A stretch of DNA of 64,000 nt from Nocardioides halotolerans DSM 19273 (GCF_000422805.1 NZ_KE383922.1:328484-392483); one strand, 5' to 3'; positions 1-12,565 are shown, numbered from the stretch's first letter. Numbers and translations are program-made. The notes: generated by a model from the sequence alone, not told the origin.

Positions 1-2
1 GC

Positions 3-869
3 GTGCCGTTCCGGCTCAAGGTGGCGCTCGTCTGGATCGTGCTGTTCGGCCTGCTCGCCTTCGTGGGCAATGCGGCCGGGTTCGACGTCGACTGGATCCG
101 CGACAACCTGCGCTACATCCTCGGCGGCCTGCGCTACACGATGGTCATCGCGGTGAGCGGCATCGTCCTGGCCATCGTCCTGGCGCTGCTCGGGGCGCTG
201 GCCCGGATCTCGCGCAACCCGGTGGCCTACGGGGTCGCGGGCTTCTACGTGTCGTTCTTCCGCGGCACGCCGCTCATCGTGCAGATGTTCCTGCTCTACC
301 TGGCCCTGCCGCCGGTCGGCCGCAACCTGGCGGCGGAGTACGCCTGGCTGCCCGAGGGCTTCGACCAGGCCCTGGTCCTCGACGCCGCGACCGCGGGCAC
401 CCTCGCGCTCGGGCTCAACTACGGCGCGTACATGACCGAGATCTTCCGGGCCGGCATCCAGTCCGTCGCGGGCGGCCAGGGCGAGGCGGCCGACGCGCTC
501 GGCATGACCTACGGCCAGAAGATGCGCAAGGTCGTGCTGCCGCAGGCCTTCCGCGTGATCATCCCGCCCACCGGCAACGAGTTCATCGCGATGATGAAGG
601 ACACCGCGCTCGTGTCGTTCCTCGGCGTCACCGTCGCCAGCGCCGAGGTCTTCCGGCGGTCGCAGCTGGTCGGCAAGGCCGACTTCAAGAACCTCGAGGC
701 CTACGTCGCGGCGGCCCTCGTCTACTGGGGGCTCACCGTGCTCTTCACGTTCTTCCAGTCGCGGCTCGAGAAGCGCATCGGCCGCGGCTACGACCGCACC
801 CACGTCGCCCGGGCCATGCAGGCAGCCGGCGAGCAGGGGCAGCCGCACGGCGGAGGGAGCCTCGGATGA
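3..869 (+). CDS. Polar amino-acid ABC transporter permease (possibly 5'-truncated by window)
   Basis: Inner-membrane permease of a polar amino-acid ABC importer (HisM/GlnP family). An N-terminal hydrophobic segment is followed by about five membrane helices. The cytoplasmic coupling (EAA) loop is visible as [20 protein letters not shown] near residues 160-180, where the ATPase docks. The first available start is a GTG at base 3, and the gene may begin outside the window. It overlaps the downstream ATPase gene by 4 nt (ATGA), so the two are co-translated. The substrate-binding protein is not in view and is probably upstream. Substrate cannot be read from the sequence; glutamine, glutamate or cystine are all possible for the family. 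Confidence 0.9.
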   Translation: MPFRLKVALVWIVLFGLLAFVGNAAGFDVDWIRDNLRYILGGLRYTMVIAVSGIVLAIVLALLGALARISRNPVAYGVAGFYVSFFRGTPLIVQMFLLYLALPPVGRNLAAEYAWLPEGFDQALVLDAATAGTLALGLNYGAYMTEIFRAGIQSVAGGQGEAADALGMTYGQKMRKVVLPQAFRVIIPPTGNEFIAMMKDTALVSFLGVTVASAEVFRRSQLVGKADFKNLEAYVAAALVYWGLTVLFTFFQSRLEKRIGRGYDRTHVARAMQAAGEQGQPHGGGSLG

Positions 870-1624
870 GCGGCGACGACGTCGTCGTACGCATCGACGG
901 GCTGCACAAGAGCTTCGGGCACCTCGAGGTCGTGCGCGGCGTCGACATGGAGGTACGCCGCGGCGAGGTGGTCGTGATCTTCGGGCGGTCGGGGTCGGGC
1001 AAGTCGACCGTGCTGAGGTGCGTGAACTTCATCGAGGACCCCACCGCCGGCTCGATCGAGGTCGCCGGCATCCGGCTCGAGGGCGGCCACCGGACCCGCC
1101 GCAAGCGCGAGCAGATCCGCCAGCTGCGGCTGCACGTCGGGATGGTCTTCCAGCAGTTCAACCTGTTCCCCAACATGACCGTTCTCGACAACATCACCTG
1201 CGCGCCGCGGTGCGCAGGCGTCGGCAGCACCGACTGCACCAAGCGCGCGATGGACCTGCTCGACCGCGTCGGCCTGGCGGACAAGGCCGGCGAGCACCCG
1301 ATCCGGCTCTCCGGTGGCCAGCAGCAGCGCGTCGCGATCGCCCGGGCGCTCGCCATGGAGCCCGACGTGATGCTCTTCGACGAGCCGACGTCGGCGCTCG
1401 ACCCGGAGCTGACAGGCGAGGTGCTGTCGGTGATGAAGACGCTCTCCACCGAGCTGCACATGACGATGATGGTGGTGACCCACGAGATGGGCTTCGCCCG
1501 CGAGGTCGCCGACCGGATGGCGTTCTTCCACGAGGGCCGGGTCCTCGAGGAGGGCACGCCGCAGCAGCTCATCGAGGCCCCCCGCAACCCCGAGACCCGG
1601 GCCTTCCTCGACGCCGTGCTCTGA
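866..1624 (+). CDS. Polar amino-acid ABC transporter ATP-binding protein (GlnQ/HisP family)
   Basis: Cytoplasmic ATPase that powers the permease encoded just upstream. Walker [10 protein letters not shown] lies at residues 40-48, the Q-loop in [10 protein letters not shown] near 95-103, the signature LSGGQQQRV at 148-156, and Walker [13 protein letters not shown] at 168-179. Length 252 aa is normal. The ATG overlaps the permease stop. An insertion of basic residues ([16 protein letters not shown], residues 73-88) before the Q-loop is common in this family. The gene ends the operon; a 24-bp perfect palindrome follows 26 nt downstream. Confidence 0.95.
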   Translation: MSGDDVVVRIDGLHKSFGHLEVVRGVDMEVRRGEVVVIFGRSGSGKSTVLRCVNFIEDPTAGSIEVAGIRLEGGHRTRRKREQIRQLRLHVGMVFQQFNLFPNMTVLDNITCAPRCAGVGSTDCTKRAMDLLDRVGLADKAGEHPIRLSGGQQQRVAIARALAMEPDVMLFDEPTSALDPELTGEVLSVMKTLSTELHMTMMVVTHEMGFAREVADRMAFFHEGRVLEEGTPQQLIEAPRNPETRAFLDAVL

Positions 1625-1649
1625 GCCCCTCAGGCCCCACGTGTCACGC

Positions 1650-1673
1650 GTTTCACCGGGTACCCGGTGAAAC
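1650..1673. repeat. Perfect 24-bp palindrome between ABC operon and alcohol dehydrogenase
   Basis: Arms GTTTCACCGG and CCGGTGAAAC flank the tetraloop GTAC. RNA from either strand would fold into a 10-bp stem with a 4-nt loop. There is no following T tract, so a classic intrinsic terminator is not shown. It could be a terminator-like hairpin for the ABC operon or a protein operator for the dehydrogenase that starts 158 nt downstream. Confidence 0.7.
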
Positions 1674-1831
1674 TGCCTCAGGTCCCGGTCACCGCCGCCA
1701 CCGACGGCACGACCCGCGACCCTCTCGCCGATGACCTTGGCCCCTGCCCGGCGCCGGCACGGGGGAGCAGCGTGGATGGGGGGAGCGTGAGGCCCGGAGA
1801 CGCCGGGGTGCCCCCTAGGAGGTTCCGTCCC

Positions 1832-2887
1832 ATGAAGGCGCTCGTGTACCACGGACCCGGCCAGAAGGCTTGGGAAGACGTACCTGACCCGACGATCCAG
1901 CACCCGACCGATGCCGTCGTCCGGGTCGACACCACCACGATCTGCGGCACCGACCTGCACATCCTCAAGGGCGACGTCGCCGCCGTCACCGACGGCCGCA
2001 TCCTCGGCCACGAGGGCGTCGGGACCGTCGTCGAGACCGGCGCGGCGGTCTCGACCTTCGAGGTCGGCGACCGGGTGATCATCTCCTGCATCAGCGCCTG
2101 CGGCGCCTGCTCCTACTGCCACCAGGGCCTCTACGCCCACTGCGTGGCCGACGAGGGTGCGTCGGGCATCGGCTGGATCCTCGGCCACCTCGTCGACGGC
2201 ACCCAGGCCGAGCTCGTGCGCGTGCCGTTCGCGGACAACTCGCTCTACAAGGTGCCGGAGGGCGTGTCCGACGAGGCCGCCGTGATGCTGTCCGACATCC
2301 TGCCGACCGGTTTCGAGATCGGGGTCCGCTACGGCAAGGTCGAGCCGGGCGACGTCGTCGCCGTCGTGGGCGCCGGTCCGGTCGGGCTCGCGTCGATGAT
2401 GACGGCCGGCCTGTACGGCGCATCGCGGGTGGTCGCGCTCGACCTCGACGCCAACCGGCTGGACCAGGCGCTGGGGTTCGGCGCCACCGACGTGGTCGAC
2501 AGCGGCGACGCCGACTGGCTTGAGCAGGTCATGGCGATGACCGACGGCTTCGGGGTCGACGTGGCCATCGAGGCGGTCGGCGTCCCGGAGACGTTCACCG
2601 CCTGCACCAGGATGGTGCGCCCCGGCGGCACCGTCGCCAACGTCGGAGTGCACGGCCGGTCCGTGGACCTGGCCCTGCAGGACCTCTGGATCTCCGACAT
2701 CGCGATCACCATGGGTCTGGTGAGCACCTCGACGACGCCGATGCTGCTCAAGCTCGTGGCGCAGCACAAGCTCGAGGCGGAGCGGTTCGCCACCCACACC
2801 TTCTCGCTGAACGACATCCTCGAGGCCTACGAGACCTTCGGTGCGGCGGCCGAGACCAAGGCGCTCAAGGTCGTGATCAAGCGCTGA
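1832..2887 (+). CDS. Zinc-dependent alcohol dehydrogenase (MDR family)
   Basis: Cytosolic medium-chain dehydrogenase that oxidises an alcohol, or reduces an aldehyde, with NAD(P). Catalytic zinc ligands are Cys38 (ICGTD) and His60-Glu61 (GHEG). The structural zinc knot is Cys90, 93, 96 and 104 (CGACSYCHQGLYAHC). The nucleotide-binding loop is GAGPVG at 180-185. The start is ATG at 1832 because a perfect AGGAGG lies at 1817-1822, nine bases upstream; the longer in-frame extension has no domain match. Length 351 aa is typical. It looks monocistronic, sitting between the ABC operon and the pyr operon, where it interrupts the usual pyrBC-carA order of relatives. Substrate is not determinable from sequence. 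Confidence 0.92.
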   Translation: MKALVYHGPGQKAWEDVPDPTIQHPTDAVVRVDTTTICGTDLHILKGDVAAVTDGRILGHEGVGTVVETGAAVSTFEVGDRVIISCISACGACSYCHQGLYAHCVADEGASGIGWILGHLVDGTQAELVRVPFADNSLYKVPEGVSDEAAVMLSDILPTGFEIGVRYGKVEPGDVVAVVGAGPVGLASMMTAGLYGASRVVALDLDANRLDQALGFGATDVVDSGDADWLEQVMAMTDGFGVDVAIEAVGVPETFTACTRMVRPGGTVANVGVHGRSVDLALQDLWISDIAITMGLVSTSTTPMLLKLVAQHKLEAERFATHTFSLNDILEAYETFGAAAETKALKVVIKR

Positions 2888-2955
2888 GCAACGGCGCGCG
2901 CGGCCGGGCCGTCCACGTGCCGGTCCGGCGCCCGTCGCCGGCCCGTCGCCGCTGG

Positions 2956-2961
2956 TAGGGT
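2956..2961 (+). promoter_or_regulatory. Putative -10 element (TAGGGT) of the carAB-pyrDF operon
   Basis: TAGGGT fits the actinobacterial -10 consensus TAnnnT. It predicts a start near 2968 and a leader of about 50 nt before carA. No -35 hexamer is evident. No PyrR anti-terminator fold was recognised in the short leader. Confidence 0.45.
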
Positions 2962-3018
2962 CGCCGCAGATCCGCATCCTTTAACCACCGTCCCGTGAGG
3001 CGGAGAAGGAGACTCGGC

Positions 3019-4151
3019 TTGCAGACGCACGCCCCAGCCCCAGCGATCCTCGTCCTCGAGGACGGCCGCACCTTCCACGGCGACGCCTACGGCGCCGAGG
3101 GTGAGACCTTCGGCGAAGCGGTCTTCAACACCGGTATGACCGGCTACCAGGAGACGCTCACCGACCCGTCCTACCACCGCCAGGTGGTCGTGATGACCGC
3201 GCCGCACATCGGCAACACCGGCGTCAACGACGAGGACCCCGAGTCCTCCCGCATCTGGGTGGCCGGGTACGTCGTCCGCGACCCCGCGCGGGTCCCGTCG
3301 AGCTGGCGCTCGCGGCGCAGCCTCGACGACGAGCTCAAGGCGCAGGGCGTGGTCGGCATCTCCGGTGTCGACACCCGGGCGCTGACCCGTCACCTGCGCG
3401 AGCGGGGGGCGATGCGGGTCGGGATCTCGTCGACCGAGCCCGACCCGTTCGTGCTGCTCGAGCGGGTGCGCGGCAGCGCCGAGATGTCGGGTGCCGAGCT
3501 GGCCGGCGAGGTCTCGACGGGGGAGGCCTACGTCGTCCCCGCGCGGGGCGACAAGCGGCTGACCGTCGCCGCCCTCGACCTCGGTATCAAGGCGATGACC
3601 CCGCACCGCATGTCGGAGCGCGGCATCGAGGTGCACGTGCTGCCGGCCACGGCCACCATCGACGACGTGCGCGCGGTCGGCGCCGACGGGCTCTTCTTCT
3701 CCAACGGCCCCGGCGACCCGGCAGCCACCACGGACCAGGTCGAGCTGCTGCAGGCGGCGCTCGCCGACGACATCCCCTACTTCGGCATCTGCTTCGGCAA
3801 CCAGCTCTTCGGCCGGGCGCTCGGCTTCGGCACCTACAAGCTCAAGTACGGCCACCGCGGCATCAACCAGCCCGTCCTCGACCGCACCACCGGCAAGGTC
3901 GAGGTGACCGCGCACAACCACGGGTTCGCGGTCGACGCACCGCTCGACGCGCCGACCGAGACGGCGTACGGCGTCGCGACGGTCAGCCACGTGTGCCTCA
4001 ACGACGACGTGGTCGAGGGGCTGGAGCTGCGCGCGGCCGACGGCGAGCTCAAGGCCTTCTCGGTCCAGTACCACCCCGAGGCGGCTGCCGGTCCGCACGA
4101 CGCGGCGTACCTCTTCGACCGGTTCGTGGAGCTCGTCGAGAGGAGCGCCTG

Positions 4152-4152
<1 letters not shown>
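3019..4152 (+). CDS. carA: Carbamoyl-phosphate synthase small (glutaminase) subunit
   Basis: Glutamine amidotransferase subunit that hydrolyses glutamine and channels ammonia to CarB for carbamoyl phosphate, feeding both pyrimidine and arginine synthesis. The N-terminal CPSase small domain ([18 protein letters not shown]) is followed by a class I amidotransferase domain with catalytic Cys258 in GICFGNQ and His352/Glu354 in QYHPE. I choose TTG at 3019 because GGAG at 3008-3011 is seven bases upstream and the protein then starts just before the conserved LVLEDG. An in-frame GTG at 2995 would add eight mostly arginine residues and has no ribosome site. Length is 377 aa. It overlaps carB by ATGA. 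Confidence 0.95.
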
Positions 4153-7450
<3,298 letters not shown>

Positions 7451-7454
<4 letters not shown>

Positions 7455-8467
7455 CGGCCTACGACGCGCTCTTCTCCCGGGTGCTGACCCGCGTCGACGC
7501 CGAGAAGGCGCACCGGCTCGGGTTCCGCGCGGTCCGGGCGGCGCGGCCGGTGCTGGCGCGGCGGCGCACGCCGGGGTGCCCGGTGACCGCGATGGGGCTG
7601 ACCTTCCCCAACGCGCTCGGGCTGGCCGCGGGCTTCGACAAGAACGCCGTCGGCATCGACGCGCTCGGCGCGCTCGGCTTCGGGCACGTCGAGGTCGGGA
7701 CCGTCACCGGCGAGCCGCAGCCCGGCAACGACCGGCCGCGGCTGTTCCGGCTGACCGCCGACCGGGCCGTGGTCAACCGGATGGGCTTCAACAACGACGG
7801 CGCCGAGGCCGTGGCCGCGAGGCTGGCCGCTCGGTCGCGAGCCGCTGGGTCCCGGGCCGGGCGCGGACCGGTGCTGGGGATCAACATCGGCAAGTCGAAG
7901 GTGGTCCCCGAGGACGACGCGGTCCGTGACTACGAGAAGTCCGCGCGGCTGCTCGCGCCGCACGCCGACTACCTCGTGGTCAACGTCAGCTCGCCGAACA
8001 CGCCGGGCCTGCGCAACCTGCAGGCCGTCGACAAGCTGGAGCCGATCCTGGTCGCCGTCCGCCGGGTCGCGGGCGACGTTCCCCTGCTGGTGAAGATCGC
8101 GCCCGACCTCGCCGACGAGGACGTCCTGGCCGTCGCCGACCTCGCCCTGGCCGTCGGGCTCGACGGCATCATCGCGACCAACACCACGATCTCGCGCGAC
8201 GGGCTCGCCTCGACCCCCGAGCAGGTCGCCGCGGTGGGGGCCGGCGGGCTGTCCGGCCCCCCGCTGACCGGGCGCGCCGACAAGGTGATGCGGATGCTCC
8301 GCGAGCGGGTCGGCGACGCGCTGACCCTGGTCGGCGTCGGGGGCATCACCACCGTCGACGACGCGCGCGCCCGGCTCGACGCGGGGGCCGACCTGCTCCA
8401 GGGCTACACCGCGTTCGTCTACGAGGGGCCGGGCTGGCCGCGCCGCATCCTGGGAGGACTCAAATGA
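7451..8467 (+). CDS. pyrD: Dihydroorotate dehydrogenase, class 2 (quinone)
   Basis: FMN enzyme that oxidises dihydroorotate to orotate and passes electrons to membrane quinone. Class 2 signs are the N-terminal amphipathic extension ([19 protein letters not shown]), the GLAAGFDKN segment near residue 57, NRMGFNNDG near 110, and [14 protein letters not shown] near 177 with the class 2 catalytic serine. Length is 338 aa. GTG at 7451 overlaps the carB stop, and the next gene pyrF begins inside its last codons, so translation is coupled through the operon. Confidence 0.96.
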
Positions 8468-9312
8468 CATTTGGAGCTCGCTTCGCCGCCGCGCTCGAGG
8501 CCCGCGGGCCGCTGTGCGCCGGCATCGACCCCCACGCCGGGCTGCTGCACGAGTGGGGGCTGCCCGACGACGTGTCCGGACTCGAGACGTTCGCGCTGAC
8601 CGCGGTCGAGGGACTGGCGCCGCACGTGGCTGTCGTGAAGCCGCAGTCCGCGTTCTACGAGCGGTTCGGCAGCCGCGGGGTGGCGGTGCTGGAGCGGGTC
8701 GTCGCCGAGTCGCGCGCCGCCGGTGCGCTGGTGCTGCTCGACGTGAAGCGCGGCGACGTCGGCTCGACCTCGCAGGCGTACGCCGAGGCCTACCTCGACC
8801 CGAGCTCGCCGCTCGCGGCCGACGCGATCACGGCCTCGCCGTACCTCGGCTTCGGCTCGCTCGAGCCGATGGTCGACGCGGCCCGCAAGCACGACGCGGG
8901 GCTGTTCGTGCTCGCGCTGACCTCCAACAAGGAGGGCCCGGAGGTGCAGCACGCGCGCACCGACGACGGCGTCCTCGTGGCCGGCCGGGTGCTCGACCAC
9001 CTGCGCCGGCTCAACGCGGACGAGGAGCCGCTCGGCCCGTTCGGCGCGGTCATCGGCGCGACGATCGCCGACGTCTCCGAGCCTGGGGGAGAGCTCGACT
9101 TCGACTTCAACGGCCCGATCCTGGCGCCGGGCTTCGGCGCCCAGGGCGGCACGGTCGCCGACGTACGCCGGATCTTCGGCTCCGCCGTCGCCGCGGTGAC
9201 GCCGAGCTCGTCGCGCGAGCTGCTGCGCCGCGGGCCGTCGCTCGAGGCGATGCGCGACGAGGCGCTGCGGCTCAACGACGAGCTCCGCCGCTTCGGCTCG
9301 TCCGCGGTCTGA
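8464..9312 (+). CDS. pyrF: Orotidine 5'-phosphate decarboxylase, type 2
   Basis: Catalyses the last step to UMP. The active-site LLDVKRGDVGST near residues 93-103 carries the Lys/Asp charge network. The 282-aa length and this motif place it in the longer type 2 subfamily usual in actinobacteria. Phosphate-binding GFGAQGGTVADVR is near 220. The start ATG overlaps pyrD by 4 nt. It is the last recognisable pyrimidine gene of the operon. Confidence 0.96.
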   Translation: MTFGARFAAALEARGPLCAGIDPHAGLLHEWGLPDDVSGLETFALTAVEGLAPHVAVVKPQSAFYERFGSRGVAVLERVVAESRAAGALVLLDVKRGDVGSTSQAYAEAYLDPSSPLAADAITASPYLGFGSLEPMVDAARKHDAGLFVLALTSNKEGPEVQHARTDDGVLVAGRVLDHLRRLNADEEPLGPFGAVIGATIADVSEPGGELDFDFNGPILAPGFGAQGGTVADVRRIFGSAVAAVTPSSSRELLRRGPSLEAMRDEALRLNDELRRFGSSAV

Positions 9313-9313
9313 C

Positions 9314-9781
9314 ATGGACTCTCCCGCTCGGCTGCGCAGACGACTCGCGGCGGCCGCGGCGGCATCGGTGGCGGTCGCCGTCGTGGCCGGCGGCTGCGCG
9401 GACCAGCAGGAGAAGTACTGCGACGCGGTGAAGGACCACCAGCAGGAGCTCGGCGAGGTGCTGGGCGGCGGCGCGCCCGACGCGCTGCTGCAGGCGCTGC
9501 CGATCTTCGAGGACCTCGCGGACGAGGCCCCAGACGACCTCCGCGACGAGTGGAAGACCGTCATCGACGCGCTCGAAGGCCTCCGGCGGGCGCTGGAGGA
9601 CGCCGGGGTGGACCCGGCGACCTACGACCGCGACCACCCGCCCGACGGGCTGAGCCAGGACGAGCAGGAAGCCATCGACGCCGCGGCCCGGCGGCTGGCC
9701 GGCCAGGACACCGTGACGGCGTTCAGCGGGGTCGACCAGCAGGCCAAAGACGTCTGCGGCACCCCGTTGCAAATGGGCTGA
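9314..9781 (+). CDS. Predicted small lipoprotein of unknown function
   Basis: Not recognised. The 155-aa product starts with a basic stretch and a hydrophobic run ending in the lipobox VAGGC (Cys near residue 28), so it should be lipidated and held on the outer face of the membrane. The mature part is short, acidic and mostly helical in character, with two further Cys (YCDAV and VCGTP) that could form a disulfide. It begins 1 nt after pyrF, so it is probably expressed with the pyr operon, but nothing suggests a role in pyrimidine synthesis. Confidence 0.8.
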   Translation: MDSPARLRRRLAAAAAASVAVAVVAGGCADQQEKYCDAVKDHQQELGEVLGGGAPDALLQALPIFEDLADEAPDDLRDEWKTVIDALEGLRRALEDAGVDPATYDRDHPPDGLSQDEQEAIDAAARRLAGQDTVTAFSGVDQQAKDVCGTPLQMG

Positions 9782-9813
9782 TCGTGCGTGCGTCGGCCCG
9801 TGCAGGGGGCCGA

Positions 9814-9843
9814 TTGCCGCAGGCGCACGTACGTGGCTATGTT
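9814..9843 (+). promoter_or_regulatory. Putative sigma-70-type promoter of mihF
   Basis: TTGCCG (9814-9819) and TATGTT (9838-9843) are 18 bp apart. The predicted start near 9850 gives a leader of about 40 nt. This is one of the few promoters in the window with a plausible -35 hexamer. Confidence 0.5.
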
Positions 9844-9888
9844 GACTCCACGCTCCCTCCCATCTCGTAGCACTAAGGACCCCGGACC

Positions 9889-10203
9889 GTGGCTCTGCCC
9901 CCGCTCACTCCCGAACAGCGAAAGGCGGCCCTCGAGAAGGCCGCAGCCTCTCGACGGGAACGCGCCGAGGTGAAGAACCGGCTGAAGAACGCCGGCGCCT
10001 CCATCTCCGACGTGCTCGCGCAAGGTCAGCAGAACGACGTCATCGGCAAGATGCGCGTGATCGACCTGCTGCAGTCGATGCCCGGCCTCGGCAAGATCCG
10101 CGCCCGCCAGACCATGGAGCGCCTCGGCATCGCCGAGAGCCGCCGGGTCCGCGGCCTCGGCACCAAGCAGGTGGCTGCTCTTCAGAAGGAGTTCGGTGCC
10201 TGA
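9889..10203 (+). CDS. mihF: Actinobacterial integration host factor (mIHF)
   Basis: Small basic nucleoid protein of actinobacteria, essential in mycobacteria, that bends and compacts DNA. The 104-aa protein has the long N-terminal helix (PPLTPEQRKAALEKAA) and the helix-two-turn-helix region MPGLGKIRARQTMERLGI near residues 64-81, which binds DNA. GTG at 9889 is used; the first residues MALPPLTPEQR match the family start. Its place between pyrF and gmk is the usual actinobacterial order. It is not homologous to E. coli IHF alpha/beta. Confidence 0.95.
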   Translation: MALPPLTPEQRKAALEKAAASRRERAEVKNRLKNAGASISDVLAQGQQNDVIGKMRVIDLLQSMPGLGKIRARQTMERLGIAESRRVRGLGTKQVAALQKEFGA

Positions 10204-10210
10204 CTTCACG

Positions 10211-10337
10211 CTGGTTGAGGAGGGCGCTCTGCGCCCGTCTCGAAACCTCGTGCGATGAGGCTGGATGTTGGCCGCGTTCAGCAGGTGCGCGGGCTGCGGT
10301 GGTTTCGAGACAGTTGCTGCGCAACTTCCTCAACCAG
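10211..10337. repeat. Inverted pair of hairpin repeats between mihF and gmk
   Basis: The left arm (10211-10249) and right arm (10300-10337) are inverted copies. The outer blocks GGTTTCGAGAC and TCCTCAACCAG are identical. The inner stems differ, yet each is self-complementary: GGGCGC/GCGCCC in one, AGTTGC/GCAACT in the other. Compensated variation of this kind suggests the folded structure is conserved. It could also act as a transcription barrier between mihF and gmk. Confidence 0.75.
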
Positions 10338-10347
10338 CGGTGGGTGA

Positions 10348-10926
10348 ATGACTGAACCCGAGCGCAACCGTCGTCTCGTCGTCCTGGCCGGCCCGACCGC
10401 GGTCGGCAAGGGCAGCGTCGCCGCCGACATCCGCGCGCACCACCCCGAGGTCTGGATCTCGGTGTCGGCGACCACGCGCAGGCCGCGCCCCGGCGAGCTC
10501 AACGGCGTCCACTACTGGTTCGTCTCCGACGAGGAGTTCGACCGGATGGTCGAGGAGGACGACCTCCTCGAGTGGGCAGTGGTGCACGGCCAGAACCGCT
10601 ACGGCACGCCCCGCCAGCCCGTCGACCTGGCGCTGGCGTCCGGACAGCCCGCGCTGCTCGAGATCGACCTCCAGGGCGCCCGGCAGGTGCGGCAGACGAT
10701 GCCCGAGGCGCTGTTCGTCTTCCTGGAGCCGCCGTCGTGGGAGGAGCTGGTGCGCCGGCTCGTCGGCCGCGGCACCGAGGACGAGGCCGAGCGGGAGCGC
10801 CGGCTGGCCACGGCGCGCGAGGAGCTGGCCGCGCAGCCGGAGTTCGACGTGAGCATCGTCAACCGCGAAGTTCACGCTGCTGCGGAGGAGTTGGTAGCCT
10901 TGATGGAGCAGGGCCTCGACGAGTGA
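10348..10926 (+). CDS. gmk: Guanylate kinase
   Basis: Phosphorylates GMP to GDP with ATP. The P-loop is GPTAVGKGS (residues 14-22), slightly different from the usual GPSGVGKG. The GMP-binding region [22 protein letters not shown] lies at 38-59, and [10 protein letters not shown] near 108 is typical. Length is 192 aa. ATG follows a weak GGTGGG site. It starts ten bases after the inverted repeat, so it may be transcribed partly from mihF. Confidence 0.96.
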   Translation: MTEPERNRRLVVLAGPTAVGKGSVAADIRAHHPEVWISVSATTRRPRPGELNGVHYWFVSDEEFDRMVEEDDLLEWAVVHGQNRYGTPRQPVDLALASGQPALLEIDLQGARQVRQTMPEALFVFLEPPSWEELVRRLVGRGTEDEAERERRLATAREELAAQPEFDVSIVNREVHAAAEELVALMEQGLDE

Positions 10927-11019
10927 CGCCCGTGTGACCTCTGGTGAGGCTCATCCGGTCCTGCGCCGACCGTCCACCGACGGGTCGGCCATCGAACCCA
11001 ACGCCAGCGAGGCTTCCGC

Positions 11020-11343
11020 GTGTCTGCCCCCAAGATCGACGCCGAGGGTGTCACCAACCCCTCGATCGATGACCTGCTCACCAAGACCGACAGCAAGTAC
11101 AAGCTCGTCCTCTACAGCGCCAAGCGCGCCCGGCAGATCAACGCCTACTACTCCCAGCTGGGCGAGGGCCTGCTGGAGTACGTCGGCCCGCTCGTCGACA
11201 CCCACGTCCAGGAGAAGCCGCTCTCGATCGCGCTCCGCGAGATCAACGACGACCTGCTGACCTGCGAGGACGTCGACCCGGCCGAGCTCGCTGCCGAGGA
11301 GGCCGCGGCCAAGGCCGCTGCCGCCGACGCGGGCGACGCCTGA
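11020..11343 (+). CDS. rpoZ: RNA polymerase omega subunit
   Basis: Assembly factor of RNA polymerase. The core [28 protein letters not shown] (residues 13-40) is the conserved omega signature, and [13 protein letters not shown] follows near 74. The alanine/glutamate-rich tail after residue 88 is typical of actinobacteria. GTG at 11020, 107 aa. The next gene, coaBC, begins 10 nt after its stop. Confidence 0.96.
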   Translation: MSAPKIDAEGVTNPSIDDLLTKTDSKYKLVLYSAKRARQINAYYSQLGEGLLEYVGPLVDTHVQEKPLSIALREINDDLLTCEDVDPAELAAEEAAAKAAAADAGDA

Positions 11344-11353
11344 GGGCAGTGAC

Positions 11354-12565
11354 CTGAGCCGCGTCGTTCTCGGGGTATCCGGAGGCATCGCGGCCTACAA
11401 GGCCGCGGAGCTGCTCCGCCGGTTCACCGAGGCCGGGCACGACGTCACGGTCGTGCCCACGGCGGCCGCGCTGCACTTCGTCGGCGCCCCGACCTGGGCG
11501 GCGCTGTCCGGCAAGCCGGTCGCGACCGAGGTCTGGGACGGCGTCCACGAGGTCCCGCACGTCCGGATCGGCCAGTCGGCCGACCTCGTCGTCGTCGCGC
11601 CCGCCACCGCGGACCTGCTGGCCAAGGCCGCCCACGGCCTGGCCGACGACCTGCTCACCAACACCCTGCTCACCGCGCGCTGCCCGGTCGTGTTCGCGCC
11701 GGCGATGCACACCGAGATGTGGGAGCACGCCGCCACCCAGGCCAACGTCGCCACGCTCCGCTCGCGCGGTTGCCTGGTGATCGAGCCCGCGGAGGGCCGG
11801 CTGACCGGCGCCGACTCCGGGAAGGGCCGGCTGCCCGACCCGGGGGAGATCTACGACATCTGCCTCGACGCGCTCGCGCGCGGCGTCGGCGTCCACGACC
11901 TCGCCGGGCGCCAGGTCGTCGTGTCGGCCGGGGGCACCCGCGAGTACCTCGACCCGGTGCGCTTCCTCGGCAACCGGTCCTCGGGCCTGCAGGGCTACGC
12001 CCTCGCGCGGGCCGCGGCCTCGCGCGGCGCCGAGGTCACCCTCGTCGCCGCCAACACCGCGCTGCCCGACCCGGCGGGGGTCAAGGTGGTGCGCGTCGAG
12101 ACGACCGAGCAGCTCCGCACCGAGGTGCTCGCCGCCGCGGCGGCGGCCGACGCGGTCGTGATGGCCGCCGCACCCGCCGACTACCGGCCGACCTCGGTCA
12201 GCGAGGCCAAGATCAAGAAGGCCGACGACGGCTCGGCGCCGTCCCTCGCGCTGACCCAGAACCCCGACATCCTGCACGAGCTCAGCACCACCCGGCCCCG
12301 GGCCGGGGCGGTCATCGTGGGCTTCGCCGCCGAGACCGGCGACGCCACCTCCAGCGTGCTCGACCTCGCGCGGGCCAAGCTGGCGCGCAAGGGCTGCGAC
12401 CTGCTCGTCGTCAACGACGTGAGCGGGGGAGGCGTCTTCGGCAGCGCCGACAACGAGGCCGTCATCCTGGGGGCCGACGGCTCGGCCACCGACGTGCCCC
12501 ATGGCTCCAAGACGGCCCTCGCCCACGTCATTTGGGACGAAGTGGCCGCGAGGCTGCACGATTGA
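11354..12565 (+). CDS. coaBC: Bifunctional phosphopantothenoylcysteine decarboxylase / phosphopantothenate-cysteine ligase (apparent CTG start)
   Basis: Two steps of coenzyme A synthesis. The N-terminal flavoprotein half (CoaC) begins with SRVVLGVSGGIAAYKAAELL and carries APAMHTEMW near residue 118, where the textbook motif is PxMNxxMW; histidine for asparagine also occurs, as I recall, in mycobacteria. The C-terminal half (CoaB) has SAGGTREYLDPVRFLGNRSSG near 195. No ATG, GTG or TTG occurs in frame before the essential flavin loop: the first is a GTG at 11453, inside the domain. CTG at 11354 gives a family-length protein (403 aa), and GAGG at 11342-11345 lies eight bases upstream, so I annotate that start. 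Confidence 0.9.
   Translation: MSRVVLGVSGGIAAYKAAELLRRFTEAGHDVTVVPTAAALHFVGAPTWAALSGKPVATEVWDGVHEVPHVRIGQSADLVVVAPATADLLAKAAHGLADDLLTNTLLTARCPVVFAPAMHTEMWEHAATQANVATLRSRGCLVIEPAEGRLTGADSGKGRLPDPGEIYDICLDALARGVGVHDLAGRQVVVSAGGTREYLDPVRFLGNRSSGLQGYALARAAASRGAEVTLVAANTALPDPAGVKVVRVETTEQLRTEVLAAAAAADAVVMAAAPADYRPTSVSEAKIKKADDGSAPSLALTQNPDILHELSTTRPRAGAVIVGFAAETGDATSSVLDLARAKLARKGCDLLVVNDVSGGGVFGSADNEAVILGADGSATDVPHGSKTALAHVIWDEVAARLHD

Noticed and set aside
1667..1831. N-terminal extension of the alcohol dehydrogenase
   Set aside because: The frame is open upstream, but the perfect AGGAGG at 1817-1822 and the family N-terminus MKALVYHGPG fix the start at 1832. The extension overlaps the palindrome.
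788..2977. 729-codon minus-strand frame across the ABC ATPase and alcohol dehydrogenase
   Set aside because: It spans two well-supported plus-strand genes and the gap between them; no recognisable protein.
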